From positions 15,798,571 to 15,862,570 of the forward strand of contig CM068316.1 of NCBI GenBank assembly GCA_034766995.1: DNA of 64,000 bases, read 5' to 3'. A program made the position numbers and the translations under genes. Under the pieces are notes generated by a model. The model was not told where the DNA came from. It was given only the letters and a program-made list of their open reading frames with translations, and did not search any database. Shown in pieces: positions 28,571 through 40,341 of this stretch; the stretch's first letter is position 1, and each line of letters opens with the position of its first letter. The DNA comes from Acanthacorydalis orientalis. Its lineage: Eukaryota > Arthropoda > Insecta > Megaloptera > Corydalidae.

Positions 28571-29290
28571 TTGTAAGGAAAAACATAGTTTGTTAACAGT
28601 TTTTTTAATCAATGTACAGATTTATTAAACTTTTTCTTACATTCGCTTGTTACATTGTGTAGTAAAATTATTTTCATATTTATTGATTGTATTTAAAGTT
28701 GATATCACTGTCACAGTTCAATTTATTTTATAAAATAATTCGAAAAAAAGTTTAATAAGATTATGTGATAAATGGATCATGAATGTTTTAAATTAAATTT
28801 CAAAGATAAATTTTATACCCAATTCAAATGACATTCGTCAAAATAAAAAAAAGTATATAAATAATTGTATAGAAATCGATTGATAATAAAATTATTTTAT
28901 TATTGTATAATAAAGATACGAAGTTTTCTGTGAAGTTTAGTTTCTATTAGAACTAAATTCATTTGGCTATGTGTTCAATTAACAATTTGCCCTCGATTTA
29001 ATTATTAGATATTCATATCTAATGTTTGTTTTTATGATAAGTATGTTATTGAGTGAAGTATAGTCGGTTATGAAAAGAAACCAATATTAATTTATAAGCA
29101 TTGCTGTTGATACTATTTATTTATATATTTTATCAAATTTTTAATGAACTTATATTTGTAATAAAATATTATCAGAAGTATTTCTGTTTATCGATGAACT
29201 AAATGGAGGCTTATCTGTTTGTTAAATATATTATGAATGTTTATATTAAATATAATTCAATATTCACATTTATTTTGTGTAAACGAAAAG

Positions 29291-29707
29291 GTTGCTGTTG
29301 GCCGTCGTCTAAGAGTACAAGTATATGGTAATGATTATCCTACAAAAGATGGCACTGGTATTCGTGACTACATCCATATCACTGATTTAGCTATTGGTCA
29401 CGTAAAGGCGCTCTATAAGCTGCTAAGCGTGAATTTCAAACATTTCAAGGTTTACAACTTGGGTACCGGACGTGGTTATTCCGTATTGGAAGTAATCGAA
29501 GCATTCAAGAAAGCATGTAGGAAAAAGATTCCGTATGAGATAGTGGGAAGACGTGAAGGAGATATTGCGGCTAGTTATGCAGACGCTAGCTTAGCACAAA
29601 AAGAGCTAAAATGGAAAGCTGAGAGAGATATCGACGATATGTGTAAAGATACATGGATGTGGCAGATACGTAATCCGAATGGATTTAAACAAAACGAGAG
29701 CACATAA
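29291..29707 (+). CDS. GALE: UDP-glucose 4-epimerase, coding exon 5 (terminal)
   Basis: 138 codons plus TAA (29705-29707), residues 224-361. It starts after AACGAAAAG (AG at 29289-29290). The frame continues the family exactly: VAVGRRLRVQVYGNDYPTKD, then GTGIRDYIHITDLAIGH, YNLGTGRGYSVLEV, GRREGDIAASYADASLAQKE and MWQIRNPNGF. The expected end of GALE is reached. The open frame extends further upstream by chance, but GALE homology begins only at the acceptor. Confidence 0.95.
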   Translation, partial: VAVGRRLRVQVYGNDYPTKDGTGIRDYIHITDLAIGHVKALYKLLSVNFKHFKVYNLGTGRGYSVLEVIEAFKKACRKKIPYEIVGRREGDIAASYADASLAQKELKWKAERDIDDMCKDTWMWQIRNPNGFKQNEST

Positions 29708-29851
29708 AAAAATAGAATAACACTTTTTTTAGGGGTCCTACATAGCGTTACAGTTTCTGTTTAAATGTAATTTATATTTTGATTATTGTATTTATTGAAT
29801 TTGATTTATGCGATGTTATGTATTTATGTACATTATTTGTTATCAATGTGC

Positions 29852-29857
29852 AATAAA
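29852..29857 (+). terminator. candidate GALE poly(A) signal AATAAA
   Basis: CAATAAATTT lies about 145 bases after the stop codon, in a T/G-rich 3' flank. It is the first canonical hexamer in a plausible place, though the hexamer is common in such AT-rich DNA. Confidence 0.5.
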
Positions 29858-30279
29858 TTTTATTTATCTTGAAAATGGGTCCAAATAAAAATCAAATTAT
29901 ACTCGTTGTGTATAATTATATCATTTTATCAATGTTTCTCTTTTTATTTTATATAACTAATATTTATAATATTTTTGTTGTTTTCTTTTAACCTGATACA
30001 TTTTTTAATGCACTTACTACCTGATTTGATGCTTCTGATATTTCCTCGTATATTTCAGTGGCGTTTGAAAAAAATATTAAGGAATGTTTAAATAACTTGT
30101 GTGATTTTTTAACGTTTCAACTAATTTTAACTTGAGTTTTGTTTGTTTTTTTTTCTACCAAAATTAGTAAAAGACAACAGAAATTATATTAAGTCCAAAA
30201 CAAAAAGTTGAGACGATTGTAAATGGTGTATTTAAATAATGGATCTTTAATGTAACAAAAAATAATTTTCTATACAGTT

Positions 30280-30298
30280 ATATATATATATATATATA

Positions 30299-30385
<87 letters not shown>
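30280..30385. repeat. (TA)n array with flanking inverted arms
   Basis: The TA array is bordered by ATTTTCTATACAGTTATA (about 30266-30283) on the left and an imperfect complement (ATATTACTATATAGAAAAT, about 30382-30400) on the right, making a fold-back about 135 bp long. Confidence 0.8.
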
Positions 30386-30387
<2 letters not shown>

Positions 30388-30601
30388 CTATATAGAAAAT
30401 AGATAGTTTAAAAATAGTGGCATTTTTTTAAAAGTATATTTTATATATTGATAAATACAGGTAATATCATTTATTTTTAAAGGTTGATTTTTATCGAGAA
30501 ATAAATGTTGACCTATTCTAAGATAATTTCTTGTCAATAAATAAAAAAATATGTTATTTAAATAAATACTGTATTTAAAAGAAATTGAATGCCTTAAAGT
30601 A

Positions 30602-32002
30602 TTAGGTTGGTGCAAAAATAATTGCGGTCTTTACGTATCAAGTATCATCATCATCTTCAGTCCCTGTCAATCCACTGCTGGATAAAGGCCTCTTCCATGA
30701 CTTTCCATTTTGTTCGATTCAGTGCCTCTCTTTTCCACAGTTTTCCAATAAAGTTTTTAATAACGTATCAAGTATAAAGACGCATATATCAGTTAAAAAT
30801 TATATTTATGAATCAAAATAAAGAGCATTGACCTGCACCACCTCTCCCAACGGGAAACAAGTTTGTTTATTCCTACAAGATAGAATTCTGAAGTCCTGGA
30901 ATTAACGAATTCATCAAAAGCTCTTTAAGCTGATGTTTGATCTTTGAAAACCTTATCTCGTACGGTATTACTCAAATGTTTAAAAAATGATAATCTGTGA
31001 GATAGACAGGTCAGGAGAATAAGGTGGGTGAGGTAAGGTTTCATAACCCAGATCATTTAATATTTTTAAAGTTATTTGTGAGACGTATGGTCGACCGTTG
31101 ATATGAAGAAAAATTGGTCCTCTTCGATTGACTAACTAATACTGGATGTAAACGATGCAACTTCTCATGCATTTTTTCAATTTGCTGGCAATATTGTCTA
31201 CTGTTATTGTTTCACCAGGATTTAAGAAGTTGTAGTGAATGATGCCACTTGCCGACCACCAAACAGTGACCATACTTTTCTTCATTAAGCTTCAGTTTAG
31301 GAAACTGTTTTGGTGCCTCTCGGTCTAACTATTGTGATGAATGTTTCCGATTGTTGTAGAGAATCCACTTTTCACCACATGTGACAATGCAATCAAGAAA
31401 GGGATCATATTTTTTACGCAAAAGAGGCACAGAGCAGACTTCGTATCGCCGAATTGCTTGATGTTAGTTTAGTCCATACGGCACCCGTTTATCCAGTTTT
31501 TTTGTTTTTCCAATTAGGCTCAAATGTCGAACAACTGTTGAATGATCAATATTGAGGTCTTCTGCCACCTGTCGAGTTGTTTACGCGAGTCCGTTTTAAT
31601 AATGGTTCTTAAATCATTATTGTCTATACCTGAAGGACGTCCACGATCCTCCTCATCATCAAGGCTTTCGTTTTCATCATGAAATTTTTGGAACCAGTGT
31701 TGAGCTATACGTTCACTAATTGACTCTTCGCCAAAAACAAATTTTATATTTCGAACAGTTTCTATTGTTTTACGTTCCAATTTATACTCGTAAAACAAAT
31801 TTGCTTTTTTTCATGACTGATTTATGAGGTTATATCCAACAATATTAATAATGAAAACAATAGATATAAGCTGAAGTCAGTAGTGCTAATTTTATTGTTT
31901 ACAATGTTATATCACATGGCTATAATAAAATATAACGGCAAGTAAAAAAATCGACGGCTAACTTAAAATGATAAAAACCGCATTCTTTTTGCACCAATCT
32001 AC
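30602..32002 (-). mobile_element. near full-length irritans-type mariner, degenerate, with nested RTE fragment
   Basis: The left terminus TTAGGTTGGTGCAAAAATAA follows TA (30600-30601). The right terminus ends GCACCAATCTAC before TA (32003-32004). Length is 1401 bp, about 1271 bp without the nested insertion. Minus-strand transposase remnants: N-terminal domain at 31520-31798 (KTIETVRNIKFVFGEESI, SLDDEEDRGRPS) with a frameshift just after it, and later regions in shifted frames. The second catalytic motif reads HINGRPYVS where HDNARPHVS is expected, so that Asp is lost. Clearly inactive and older than the 9.3-kb type. Confidence 0.9.
30646..30762 (-). mobile_element. 117-bp 5'-truncated RTE-type retrotransposon end, nested in mariner
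   Basis: Starts with ATC repeats, CTTCAG and then CCCTGTCAATCCACTGCTGG, nearly identical to the 3' end of the RTE copy at 47.1 kb, including the last codons of reverse transcriptase. The flanking sequence ACGTATCAAGTAT is present at 30633-30645 and again at 30763-30775, a 13-bp target-site duplication. This is a standard outcome of target-primed reverse transcription with severe 5' truncation. Confidence 0.93.
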
Positions 32003-32015
32003 TACTTTCACATTC

Positions 32016-32534
32016 GTTTTAAATTTGGCACTGTTGTATACTAGTTATGGGTAGACTATGGGTTGTCTGTTTATATTATTACTAGTATATAGCCTTTCAA
32101 AATTGATGGGAAAATAGAAAAAAGCCTGTTTATTGGTCTTTACAACCTAATATATTTAAAGATAAAAAATACCTGAGAACGAAACTTAATGAATTAGATT
32201 TGAAGCCTATGAGTTGACAAAGGAAATATTTCTCATCACCATAGATACTCGTCACTTTGTCCTGCGGACAAAGTAACAAACGAGAAATGTGGGTTTTTAT
32301 ACATGAGAAGATACTTTTTATCAAAGTCCAAATAAAAATTAAACTAGTTGAATATTTTATTTATGTACACTTCTGAGTATTTTTGTCTCTGTTTATTATA
32401 TATTTGATAAATTATTTTTCTTAATACATATACATGAATAGTATTTAAGTAAATATTAGAACATGCATTTATTTGAATTGTATTGAATGTTGGAATTATT
32501 ATTGACAATATTTGTATTTGTATATAAAATATTG
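32016..32534. other. AT-rich spacer
   Basis: No gene recognised. Short open frames on the minus strand show no domain. Confidence 0.45.
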
Positions 32535-32542
32535 TAATAAGA

Positions 32543-32707
32543 CAGTGGCGCGTTATAGCTTCATGGGGTCTAGGCAAATCTGAATTAGGGGCTTCATGTA
32601 CAGTGTTGTACTACAATAATGAATTTATGAAAGATTGGTTTGGACCCCCCCTATTGGTGCAGGTCCCAGGAAATTACGCTTTTTATCCATGGGATAACGC
32701 GCCACTG
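32543..32707. mobile_element. 165-bp hAT-type MITE
   Basis: Perfect 14-bp terminal inverted repeats CAGTGGCGCGTTAT are flanked by a perfect 8-bp duplication TAATAAGA (32535-32542 and 32708-32715). An 8-bp duplication together with CAGTGGCG-type ends is characteristic of hAT elements. There is no coding capacity. Confidence 0.93.
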
Positions 32708-32715
32708 TAATAAGA

Positions 32716-34211
32716 TTTATTTTTTAATGAATTTTCCAACATAAAATGTATCTTAGAACGCGTGGCATCAGAAGAGAATCCAATAGCGATCAAGTGTCTA
32801 ATGGCTAACCCGTGAATCACCTAAAGCTAATGCGCATGCGCGGTCTCGTCATGTTTAATCAAACTTTTAACATTCAAATCATTACTGAAATAAATAAGAG
32901 GTCATACTTTCATTCATTTTTTAGTAACTGTTATCTTGAAACGATTCTTTAAACATTTTGCAAGTATAACACAAATGTCAGTTGTAACTAAAATTTAAGA
33001 TTTTGTTTGAAAACAATCTGTAATACATGACTGATTTTTAAATTCTATTTTCATAAAATACTTCAACCGATTAATCTGTTGTAAAGCAGGTCAGTTGTGT
33101 TTCGATTTAAAAAAATAAACATAACGTTTTAATTGCGGTATTTATTGACGCGTTCGGCTGTATAACGAAAACGTTAATTTTCTTTGTAATTTAAATGTTC
33201 TTCTTTTAGGATCAGAGAAAAATCTATTGTATTTTCTAAAATTTTATTATTTGTATGAAGATAGTTTTCAAAACGTTGGTAACAATTTGAATATAATCGA
33301 AAATCTTTTTAAATTTAGAATTGAAATTTGAAATTAAATATTATATTTTCATCTAAGTTTGTCAATACCATATTTTATTAAAATATTTTATAAAAATTAT
33401 ATTGATACGATAATAATTTATAATCTCTTTTAAATTTTTAAGAGGAATGTCATGTTCTTCCACCAGTACTGACCAAATAATTCCGTGTTTTAAAAAATGT
33501 CAGTTCTAAATTTAATATTGGCAATTGATACTTTTGCATTTTTTCAATATAATCAAACAGTTTATTGTTTTTTTATTTTCCGTTCTTTACTTTGAAGATT
33601 CTACGACGATAACATGAAACATTTGTTATAAATGTTTGATTTGTAGATTGATTTCTGAAGTCATTTTCATCAAAAAAGTATAGTTTTATAGATTTTAATT
33701 AATTTCCAAGTCCTGCCGATGAGCTCACTATTTATAAACAAGCCTACATTTTCCATTGTTATTTTTTAAAAACAATAATTTAGAAACCAAACTGAAAATA
33801 TTTTTCATCGTCCGTGATATAAAAATTGTTACTTAATCTATTACTAACCATTAGTTTAATTATAAAAACACGGTTTTGTACTTAATACAATCATTTTTTA
33901 TTACAAAGTATGATTTTCAATAATTTATATTTAGTAAATTCGATTATTTGTCAGTAAATTAACTTTGGTTGTAAACTTTTGTATTATTTTAGATTGTGTC
34001 TTATATTCTGGCTTCTAAAATTTCAGGTTATTATGTAGTTTATTATACTTTTTTTATAATTTTGTAATAGTATAACATAATCTGATTGTTTTTCAATTGC
34101 ATTATATTACTTTCGCTTCAAATATTAGCATGCAGATTTTACTCAAAATAAAAGAAAATTATTGGATATTCGTTGATATCATCTGCATGTCTACTTATTT
34201 GTGTACTTTTT

Positions 34212-34216
<5 letters not shown>
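32716..34216. other. AT-rich stretch with a small GC-richer patch
   Basis: The patch at about 32755-32860 contains the palindrome GCGCATGCGC (32832-32841), which matches the core of the NRF-1/Ewg-type promoter motif. No gene was recognised on either side, so a promoter call is unsupported. The rest is featureless. Confidence 0.35.
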
Positions 34217-34273
<57 letters not shown>

Positions 34274-34286
34274 GTATATGTATATA
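34217..34286. repeat. (TA)n microsatellite flanking a mariner
   Basis: The TA array is interrupted by mariner copy B and continues at 35204. Confidence 0.95.
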
Positions 34287-35203
34287 CGAGGTCAGACAAT
34301 TAAGTAATGGGACAAAATTCAAAAATCGAGTATATTTAAAAATTAAGGTACATCACTGCGATCCCCTTCAAAGTAGTCCCCTCCCGCATCTATACACTTA
34401 TTCCAGCGAGTTTTCCAGTTTTCGTAACAATTCTGGAACACTTCTTGTGGGACCTCTCCGAGTACCCTCGTCACAGATTCTTGGATATCTTCAACGGAGT
34501 CAAAATGTCGACCTTTGACGAATTTTTTCATATGGGGGAATAGGAAAAAGTCGCAGGGTGACATGTCCGGTGAATAGGGCGGTTGTGGTAACGTTGCGAT
34601 GCCTTTAGACTCCAAAAATTGAGAGACACTGAACGCACTGTGACAGGGAGCATTGTCGTGATGCAGAACCCAAGTCTTCGCGATCTCTGGACGCACTCTG
34701 AGCACCCTTTTTCGTAATTTTTCGAACACATTGCGGTAGAATACTTGATTTACGGTTTGTTCAGGTGGTACGAACTCTTTGTGAACCACCCCTTTGCTGT
34801 CGAAGAAGCAAATCAACATGGTTTTCACTTTAAAATCGCCTTTTTTAAAATGGCCTTTTTTAAAATTGGCATGCCACCGAAGCACCTGACTACGACTCAG
34901 GGCATCACTACCATACACTTTAAGCACTTTTTCATAAGTTTCTGTCGCGGTTTCGCCGAGTTTTGCACAAAATTTTATCGCGCACCGTTGCTCTAAATTT
35001 CTCTGTTCCATTTTCGTGACATGCACTACTCGCGCGTTGTTACAAAACACTAAACAGGTGGTGAAGAAATGATCGTACGAGGGTGGTCAAGGTCTCAATC
35101 GAGAGAGTAGGGATCTGCTATTACGGTGGCGGAGTTAGAGGTTCGCAGTGTTACCACAGGTCGAGAAAAAAAATCGGTCGCATTACTTAATTGTCTGACC
35201 TCG
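34287..35203 (-). mobile_element. 917-bp internally deleted mariner (copy B)
   Basis: Same ~27-bp termini as the 9.3-kb copy (CGAGGTCAGACAATTAAGTA, one mismatch between ends at about position 24), flanked by TA on both sides. Here the N-terminal region is kept and the middle of the transposase, including the first catalytic Asp, is deleted. At the junction (about 34831-34870) a short tandem repeat (AAAATCGCCTTTTTT, then AAAATGGCCTTTTTT) looks like templated filler. Confidence 0.92.
34343..35050 (-). pseudogene. mariner transposase with central deletion, frame intact
   Basis: An open frame of 235 codons; the natural start is probably the ATG at the MEQRNLEQR block, 13 codons in. N-terminal helix-turn-helix region: LGETATETYEKVLKVYG and ALSRSQVLRWHANFKKG. 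Then the filler-encoded HFKKGDFK, then straight into KVKTMLICFFDSKGVVH. The first catalytic motif (GDESWF in the 9.3-kb copy) is gone. The second (HHDNAPCHSA) and third (SPDMSPCDFFLF) remain. It could still encode a DNA-binding protein without catalytic function, but there is no evidence of expression. Confidence 0.88.
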
Positions 35204-35282
35204 TATATGTATATATATATATAATATATAATATATATATATAATATATATGTATATATATATATATGTATATGTATATATG

Positions 35283-35342
<60 letters not shown>

Positions 35343-35372
35343 TATGTGTATATATATATATATATACACGTA
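35204..35372. repeat. (TA)n microsatellite with TATG and TAATA interruptions
   Basis: About 170 bp directly right of mariner copy B. Confidence 0.95.
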
Positions 35373-35691
35373 TCGGTGTCTTTCATGAACCGGTTCTCTA
35401 TAGTAGCAGTTCATTATTGAACTATAAGTGCAACTTTTGCATTGCATTAAGATCCGTTTGAGTAAATAGTAATTTGTTTGTTATTATACCATACAAGATT
35501 TTGTCAAATACTTGTAAGTATTTTAAAATTTTATTATTTGTTTTGAAATGCATTGGTGGTCACTTAAGAAAATCTGACAGACTTCAATTCAGAAAACTGT
35601 GTTGAAAATTATAAAAGCTAATACCTGTTATTTTACTAAATGTCTCGATTGCCGTTTAAATATTACAATAAATATATTTTAAACTAACACA

Positions 35692-35746
35692 CACACACAT
35701 ATATACATACATATATACATACATATATACATACATATATACATAC

Positions 35747-35812
<66 letters not shown>
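35692..35812. repeat. compound microsatellite: (CA)n, 12-bp tandem unit and (TA)n
   Basis: ACACACACAC is followed by four to five tandem copies of ATACATACATAT (about 35703-35752) and then a TA array. A simple tandem repeat, not a spaced-repeat array. Confidence 0.93.
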
Positions 35813-37907
35813 TATATTCACCACAGCTGTGTACTTGAACGCCTAACAGTTTTAATTTTTAGTACCGCTAATTTTCAATTACTGGCCGTTAAAAAGATAA
35901 AATGAGTTTATTTTGGTCACTCTTGAGCGGTTATTTCGTAATTAATAATGAGGTCGTATATTATAATTGAAGTAGTCGTTGCAGCTATAGGTTAAAATGA
36001 AATATAATTTTATAATTACATCCTACAGTTCATAAAAGTAGTGAAATGTTAGAACACAATGTTGTCGACTCATACAGTAGAATAAGTTAATTGATATTTA
36101 TATATTTTGTACAGAACGCAACGATACTAATTAAATAATAAATTATTAACATTCGTACGTTATTACTTCTCATAATTTATTTATTATAAATTGTGTTCGG
36201 AAAGTATTAAGAATACATCTCATTTTAATATTGACAATATAGAAGAATATTGTCAGAAAATTATGATAATTTAATAATTGTAGTTAATATTTTTTCTGTT
36301 GCATTATTTTACAACGATTTAAGTTTGATATTCAAGAAAATAGTTTTTTAAGGACGTACATATAGTTAATAAAAATAGTATCACATTGACAAAAAAATTA
36401 AGTCAATATATTAAGTCATCCAAGAGTAATTTCAAATTAAATTTGCATAGATAAAAGTGACATAACTGTAACAGTATAAATATGAAATGAGAAGCATTTA
36501 CAAGATATCATTTTCCTGAAATGCAATTAATGTTCGTATAACTTCTTCAAATTGAATGCTGTTATGCATATACATTGATTAAAGGTTAAATATTGCACTT
36601 TTTTGAGTATTTGCAGATTATCAATATGAACCTTTTATATCTTTTATTGTTATTTCTTTAAGTTGCGACTTTTTTGTTGAAAATATAGTTGTAATTTTTT
36701 GAATTATAACTTGATTTTGAAGAATTAAAATATGCTGCAGTTTATTTAAAATACCAAGTCTATTTTATTCGAATTTTATCCCAACATGATCATTTAAAGT
36801 GGTTAGTAGTAATTAAAAATGATCACTAATAGATTATTGTACTTATCTGACAAAAAATTATGGTTTATGAAGAAATGTACAAATCATTTGATAAAACTAG
36901 TATGCAAATTTTATAGTTAATAATGGGGCAAGCTAATATTTACCGCTTAAGAAAAAAATATTTGTGAAATAGTTTTCACCCACTAATCATATTAGTTTAA
37001 TAGAAATTTAGTGCAAGAAAATAAAATTTTAGAAACAATTTATATGGTGAATTTAAAATCGATTACATGGAAAGAAATAGTTTAAAAAAATACCTATGGG
37101 TCGTGTGGCAAAAAATAACTTTAGAATCACGTTTTGGGCCCTCTGTAGGTCTATATGTAAAAATTTATATTAGTGTAAAGTGAATATTTTGTATGAAATT
37201 ATCACTAGTATAATATATCTGACAATATTTTGATATTAGCTATTAATGTAGATGATTTTCGTCCACTTTTTATATGTCGCGTTTTGTTAAAAATGAATTA
37301 ATCTAAAATGTTTTGCATTTTTTTAAATATTTTTTTGTATCGGACTCTGTTTCCTCCAGTTCTTACCAGTAAAACTACTGCTAAAACTTTTCTAGCATTA
37401 TTTATTATTTTTGGCAATATTTTTAAAAATAACCGGTAAGCTGAATGCTGAAAATGGTACGTTAGTGATTTGGACTTCACGGCCTTGATTTCAGATGATA
37501 TTTATAGTATTTCTACTATTATGTCAATCAATATTTAAAAGAGAGATCTTCAATACGTTATATTTTTATATTTATTATACATTTTTGATTAAAATATTCT
37601 AAAAATAAGTCAACTTACTGAAAATATAAATTTGGGAAATAAAAGGTCAATTAACACATTTTTATAAAGTTATAAAAGATATTTTTTTTCTGTTTTTTCT
37701 AAAAAATAGTACCTTAGTTTTCTATTTTTTGAAAAAAAAAATCGTATATAAAATCTTTCTACTTTGCAGTACACGTTGTTGTTTCTCTTTATTTTCGAAA
37801 TATCGGGGGATAATACGTAAAATATTGATAGATTAATAGTAGAAATTATTTCTGCAATTTATTTTTATAATAAATCACAATAATATTTTCTAAATGTTTA
37901 ATAAATT
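35813..37907. other. AT-rich stretch, nothing recognised
   Basis: No gene, RNA gene or transposon end. A short GC patch near 37095-37150 (CACGTTTTGGGCCCTCTGTA) is unassigned. Confidence 0.5.
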
Positions 37908-38165
37908 ATTATTAATTATTTTTGATTCTTGTTTATGCGCATTTTGATGGCACTGCCATCATCTCCAACACATCAAAGTGCATATATTCAAATATTAAAA
38001 AAGATAAGATAGGAAAAAAGTAGGAAAGGTAAAAATATATTAATGTTTTCTCTACCTTGGCGTTCTGAGAGGAATTGCATCCCATAGAAATATTCTGCAG
38101 CAACAGTCAAATAATCAATGATCAATAAAATTTATTGAACATTTTTGAACAGATTTTTTTTGTGT
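37908..38165. repeat. dispersed fold-back MITE, about 250 bp
   Basis: The left arm (ATTATTTTTGATTCTTGTTT, ATGCGCATTTTGATGGCA) and right arm (CCATAGAAATATTCTGC, AATAATCAATGATCAATAAA) are imperfectly inverted. The CCTTGGCGTTCTGAGA block in the middle also occurs near 11895. Related copies lie near 4160, 43254, 45390 and 55360. Confidence 0.6.
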
Positions 38166-39042
38166 TTGATAGGTTTAAGAAATATTCATTTGCAAAAGCG
38201 AATTGAGTCAATGTCAGAACAGTCCTGTGAATAAAAATAATAATACAAAAGGAATGTAAAATTTGAAATTAACGATAAAAACCAATTATCAACAATAAGT
38301 TATACCAGTAGGCAAGTCAGAAAGATTCCTGCGGAGATGGAAAAACAGATATGGCTGGAATATCTCGAACTAAGACTACAAAGGTAGATTAATTATCGAC
38401 AAGAATCCGTTTCAGTAAACGATTTGATTACATTGAATTGTATTTCAACGAGTTTATATACAACTGAAATTACCATAATATCTGTAGATTTTTCATATCT
38501 CGGTCGTTAAAGTGACATTTCCTACATGCATGTTCAGCAATGCTGAACAATAAGATACAACTTATTGAATACTTAATCATTATTATGTTGAAAATGTAAT
38601 ATACACCGTACAGTAGGTTGTTCGTAGCACTTGAATAGATACATGTAGTCTATTTGAATAGTTATCAGTCTAATAAATAATTATTCTTATTGCATTTAAT
38701 AACATCTTTTATAGCGGATAACGGTATTTGAAAGAAATAAACGAATAATGAACATGGGTTATGATTTAATGTTCATTTAACTACAAACGTTTATCGTCGT
38801 ATCTTATTATGACATTTTGTGACAAATATATATTCATGTAGATGATCGTGTATATAATTATACAAAATGTGTACAAATAAATTGTATTTATAATGGCGTT
38901 GATTCGTATATCAATTCGGATATAACGACATAGTTTTTCGAACTAGAACGATTCAATTAGACTGATTAACGACCGAATAAGAGTTCTTCATTATGACATT
39001 CTATAAATTATATATTTTTTTAGCATGCCTTGTGTATTTAGT

Positions 39043-39086
<44 letters not shown>

Positions 39087-39484
39087 ATATATATATAGAT
39101 ACACAATGAACAAATTGATATAAGCGTACATTTACTCTTAATGAGATTTATGTTTTGTGTTAAAAAGTTTTTATTTGTTTGAAATAATTTGTCAACATAA
39201 AATGTCATCGGATAAATATCTGTTTATGCTTTCAAACAAGAAATGTTGTTTCAATAAAATAAATAAATACTTGTTAATTATGACAAAACGTTACGTTTAT
39301 GTATAGAAGAAACATTGATACTGTTATTTAAGTATGAAAAATGATTTATTTATACATTATGAACGTTCGTTTTTTTTAGATATTCGTTTTCAGTATGTGT
39401 GTCATATTTTCAATATTTTTATTATTACAGTAAAAAATAATTGTGTGTCGTGATTTTGTAACCAAATTTATATGTACATATATG

Positions 39485-39534
<50 letters not shown>

Positions 39535-39666
39535 GTAAAATTCATTATTTAGAGAAATATTGAAAGGATCGTTATAAAGAAGTTGTTATATTCGAATTTT
39601 AGGGTATTTTCAAAACTTTCATGAACAGACAAATGTTTTTATGTAATGCATATAAGTATATATATA

Positions 39667-39702
<36 letters not shown>

Positions 39703-39752
39703 TATATGTATATATATATATACACATATATATATGCATATATGCATATATG

Positions 39753-39784
<32 letters not shown>

Positions 39785-39816
39785 TGCATATATGTATATA
39801 TATATATATATATGCA

Positions 39817-39857
<41 letters not shown>
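38166..39857. other. AT-rich stretch with three (TA)n arrays
   Basis: Arrays at 39044-39082, 39478-39531 and 39655-39857 (the last with many TGCATA variants). A 17-bp perfect palindrome GTTCAGCAATGCTGAAC is at 38532-38548. No gene recognised. Confidence 0.5.
39655..39857. repeat. (TA)n array with TGCATA variants
   Basis: About 200 bp. All frames are open through it only because of the repeat. Confidence 0.96.
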
Positions 39858-39860
<3 letters not shown>

Positions 39861-40262
39861 GGGTTAAAATGGGGTAGTAGATGGGTACCACACAACGCCG
39901 ACTCATGCTAACCTCTTTTACCCAATTACGACTTTCACCTCCAAGTGGTTATCCCTGGTAACCTCACTCAAGATCTGGGAACACCGATGGCGAGAGGGGT
40001 CAGGGCTAGCACTAGCGCGAGAATGATTCTCCAAAAAGGCAATTAGGCGTGTGGCTAACAACACCCCTTAGTAAAACCTGGTAAACAACGTTACGAAACT
40101 TAAAAATAAGCCTCGGACACTAGATGTTTTAAACGTCTAATACAATGTAGAGAAGAATACAGTGGGTAGTAAGGAACTGGAGGATGACTGCCGGGCAGAG
40201 GAATGTCTAGAGACAGAAAATTGAGAAAGTCAAGGCTCGATTTGGTTTGTAGCGCCATCAAA

Positions 40263-40264
<2 letters not shown>
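39858..40264. mobile_element. GC-richer block between (TA)n arrays, probable non-LTR 5' region
   Basis: The block begins GTGGGGTTAAAATGGGGTAG and ends GTAGCGCCATCAAAGAA, and composition changes sharply at both edges. It contains AACGCCGACTCATGCTAACC, GGTCAGGGCTAGCACTAGCG and GGCAATTAGGCGTGTGGCTA, a style I associate with 5' untranslated regions of RTE-like retrotransposons. No long ORF, terminal inverted repeats or clear target duplication. The assignment is by resemblance only. Confidence 0.4.
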
Positions 40265-40296
<32 letters not shown>

Positions 40297-40341
40297 GAAA
40301 AAAAAACGCTTGTTAATTTCTTTTTTTTGTTATTGAACTTA

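Noticed and set aside
29237..29290. Using the ATG at 29237 as the start of a separate short epimerase gene
   Set aside because: Epimerase homology begins exactly after the AG at 29289-29290 and continues exon 4 in phase, so this is the last GALE exon and the upstream codons are intronic.
30053..30075. CAGTGGCGTTTG as a second hAT end
   Set aside because: No inverted partner and no 8-bp duplication were found nearby.
35703..35752. Regular ~12-bp repeat that might suggest a repeat-spacer array
   Set aside because: Units are contiguous tandem copies of ATACATACATAT without unique spacers. It is a simple microsatellite in a eukaryotic genome.
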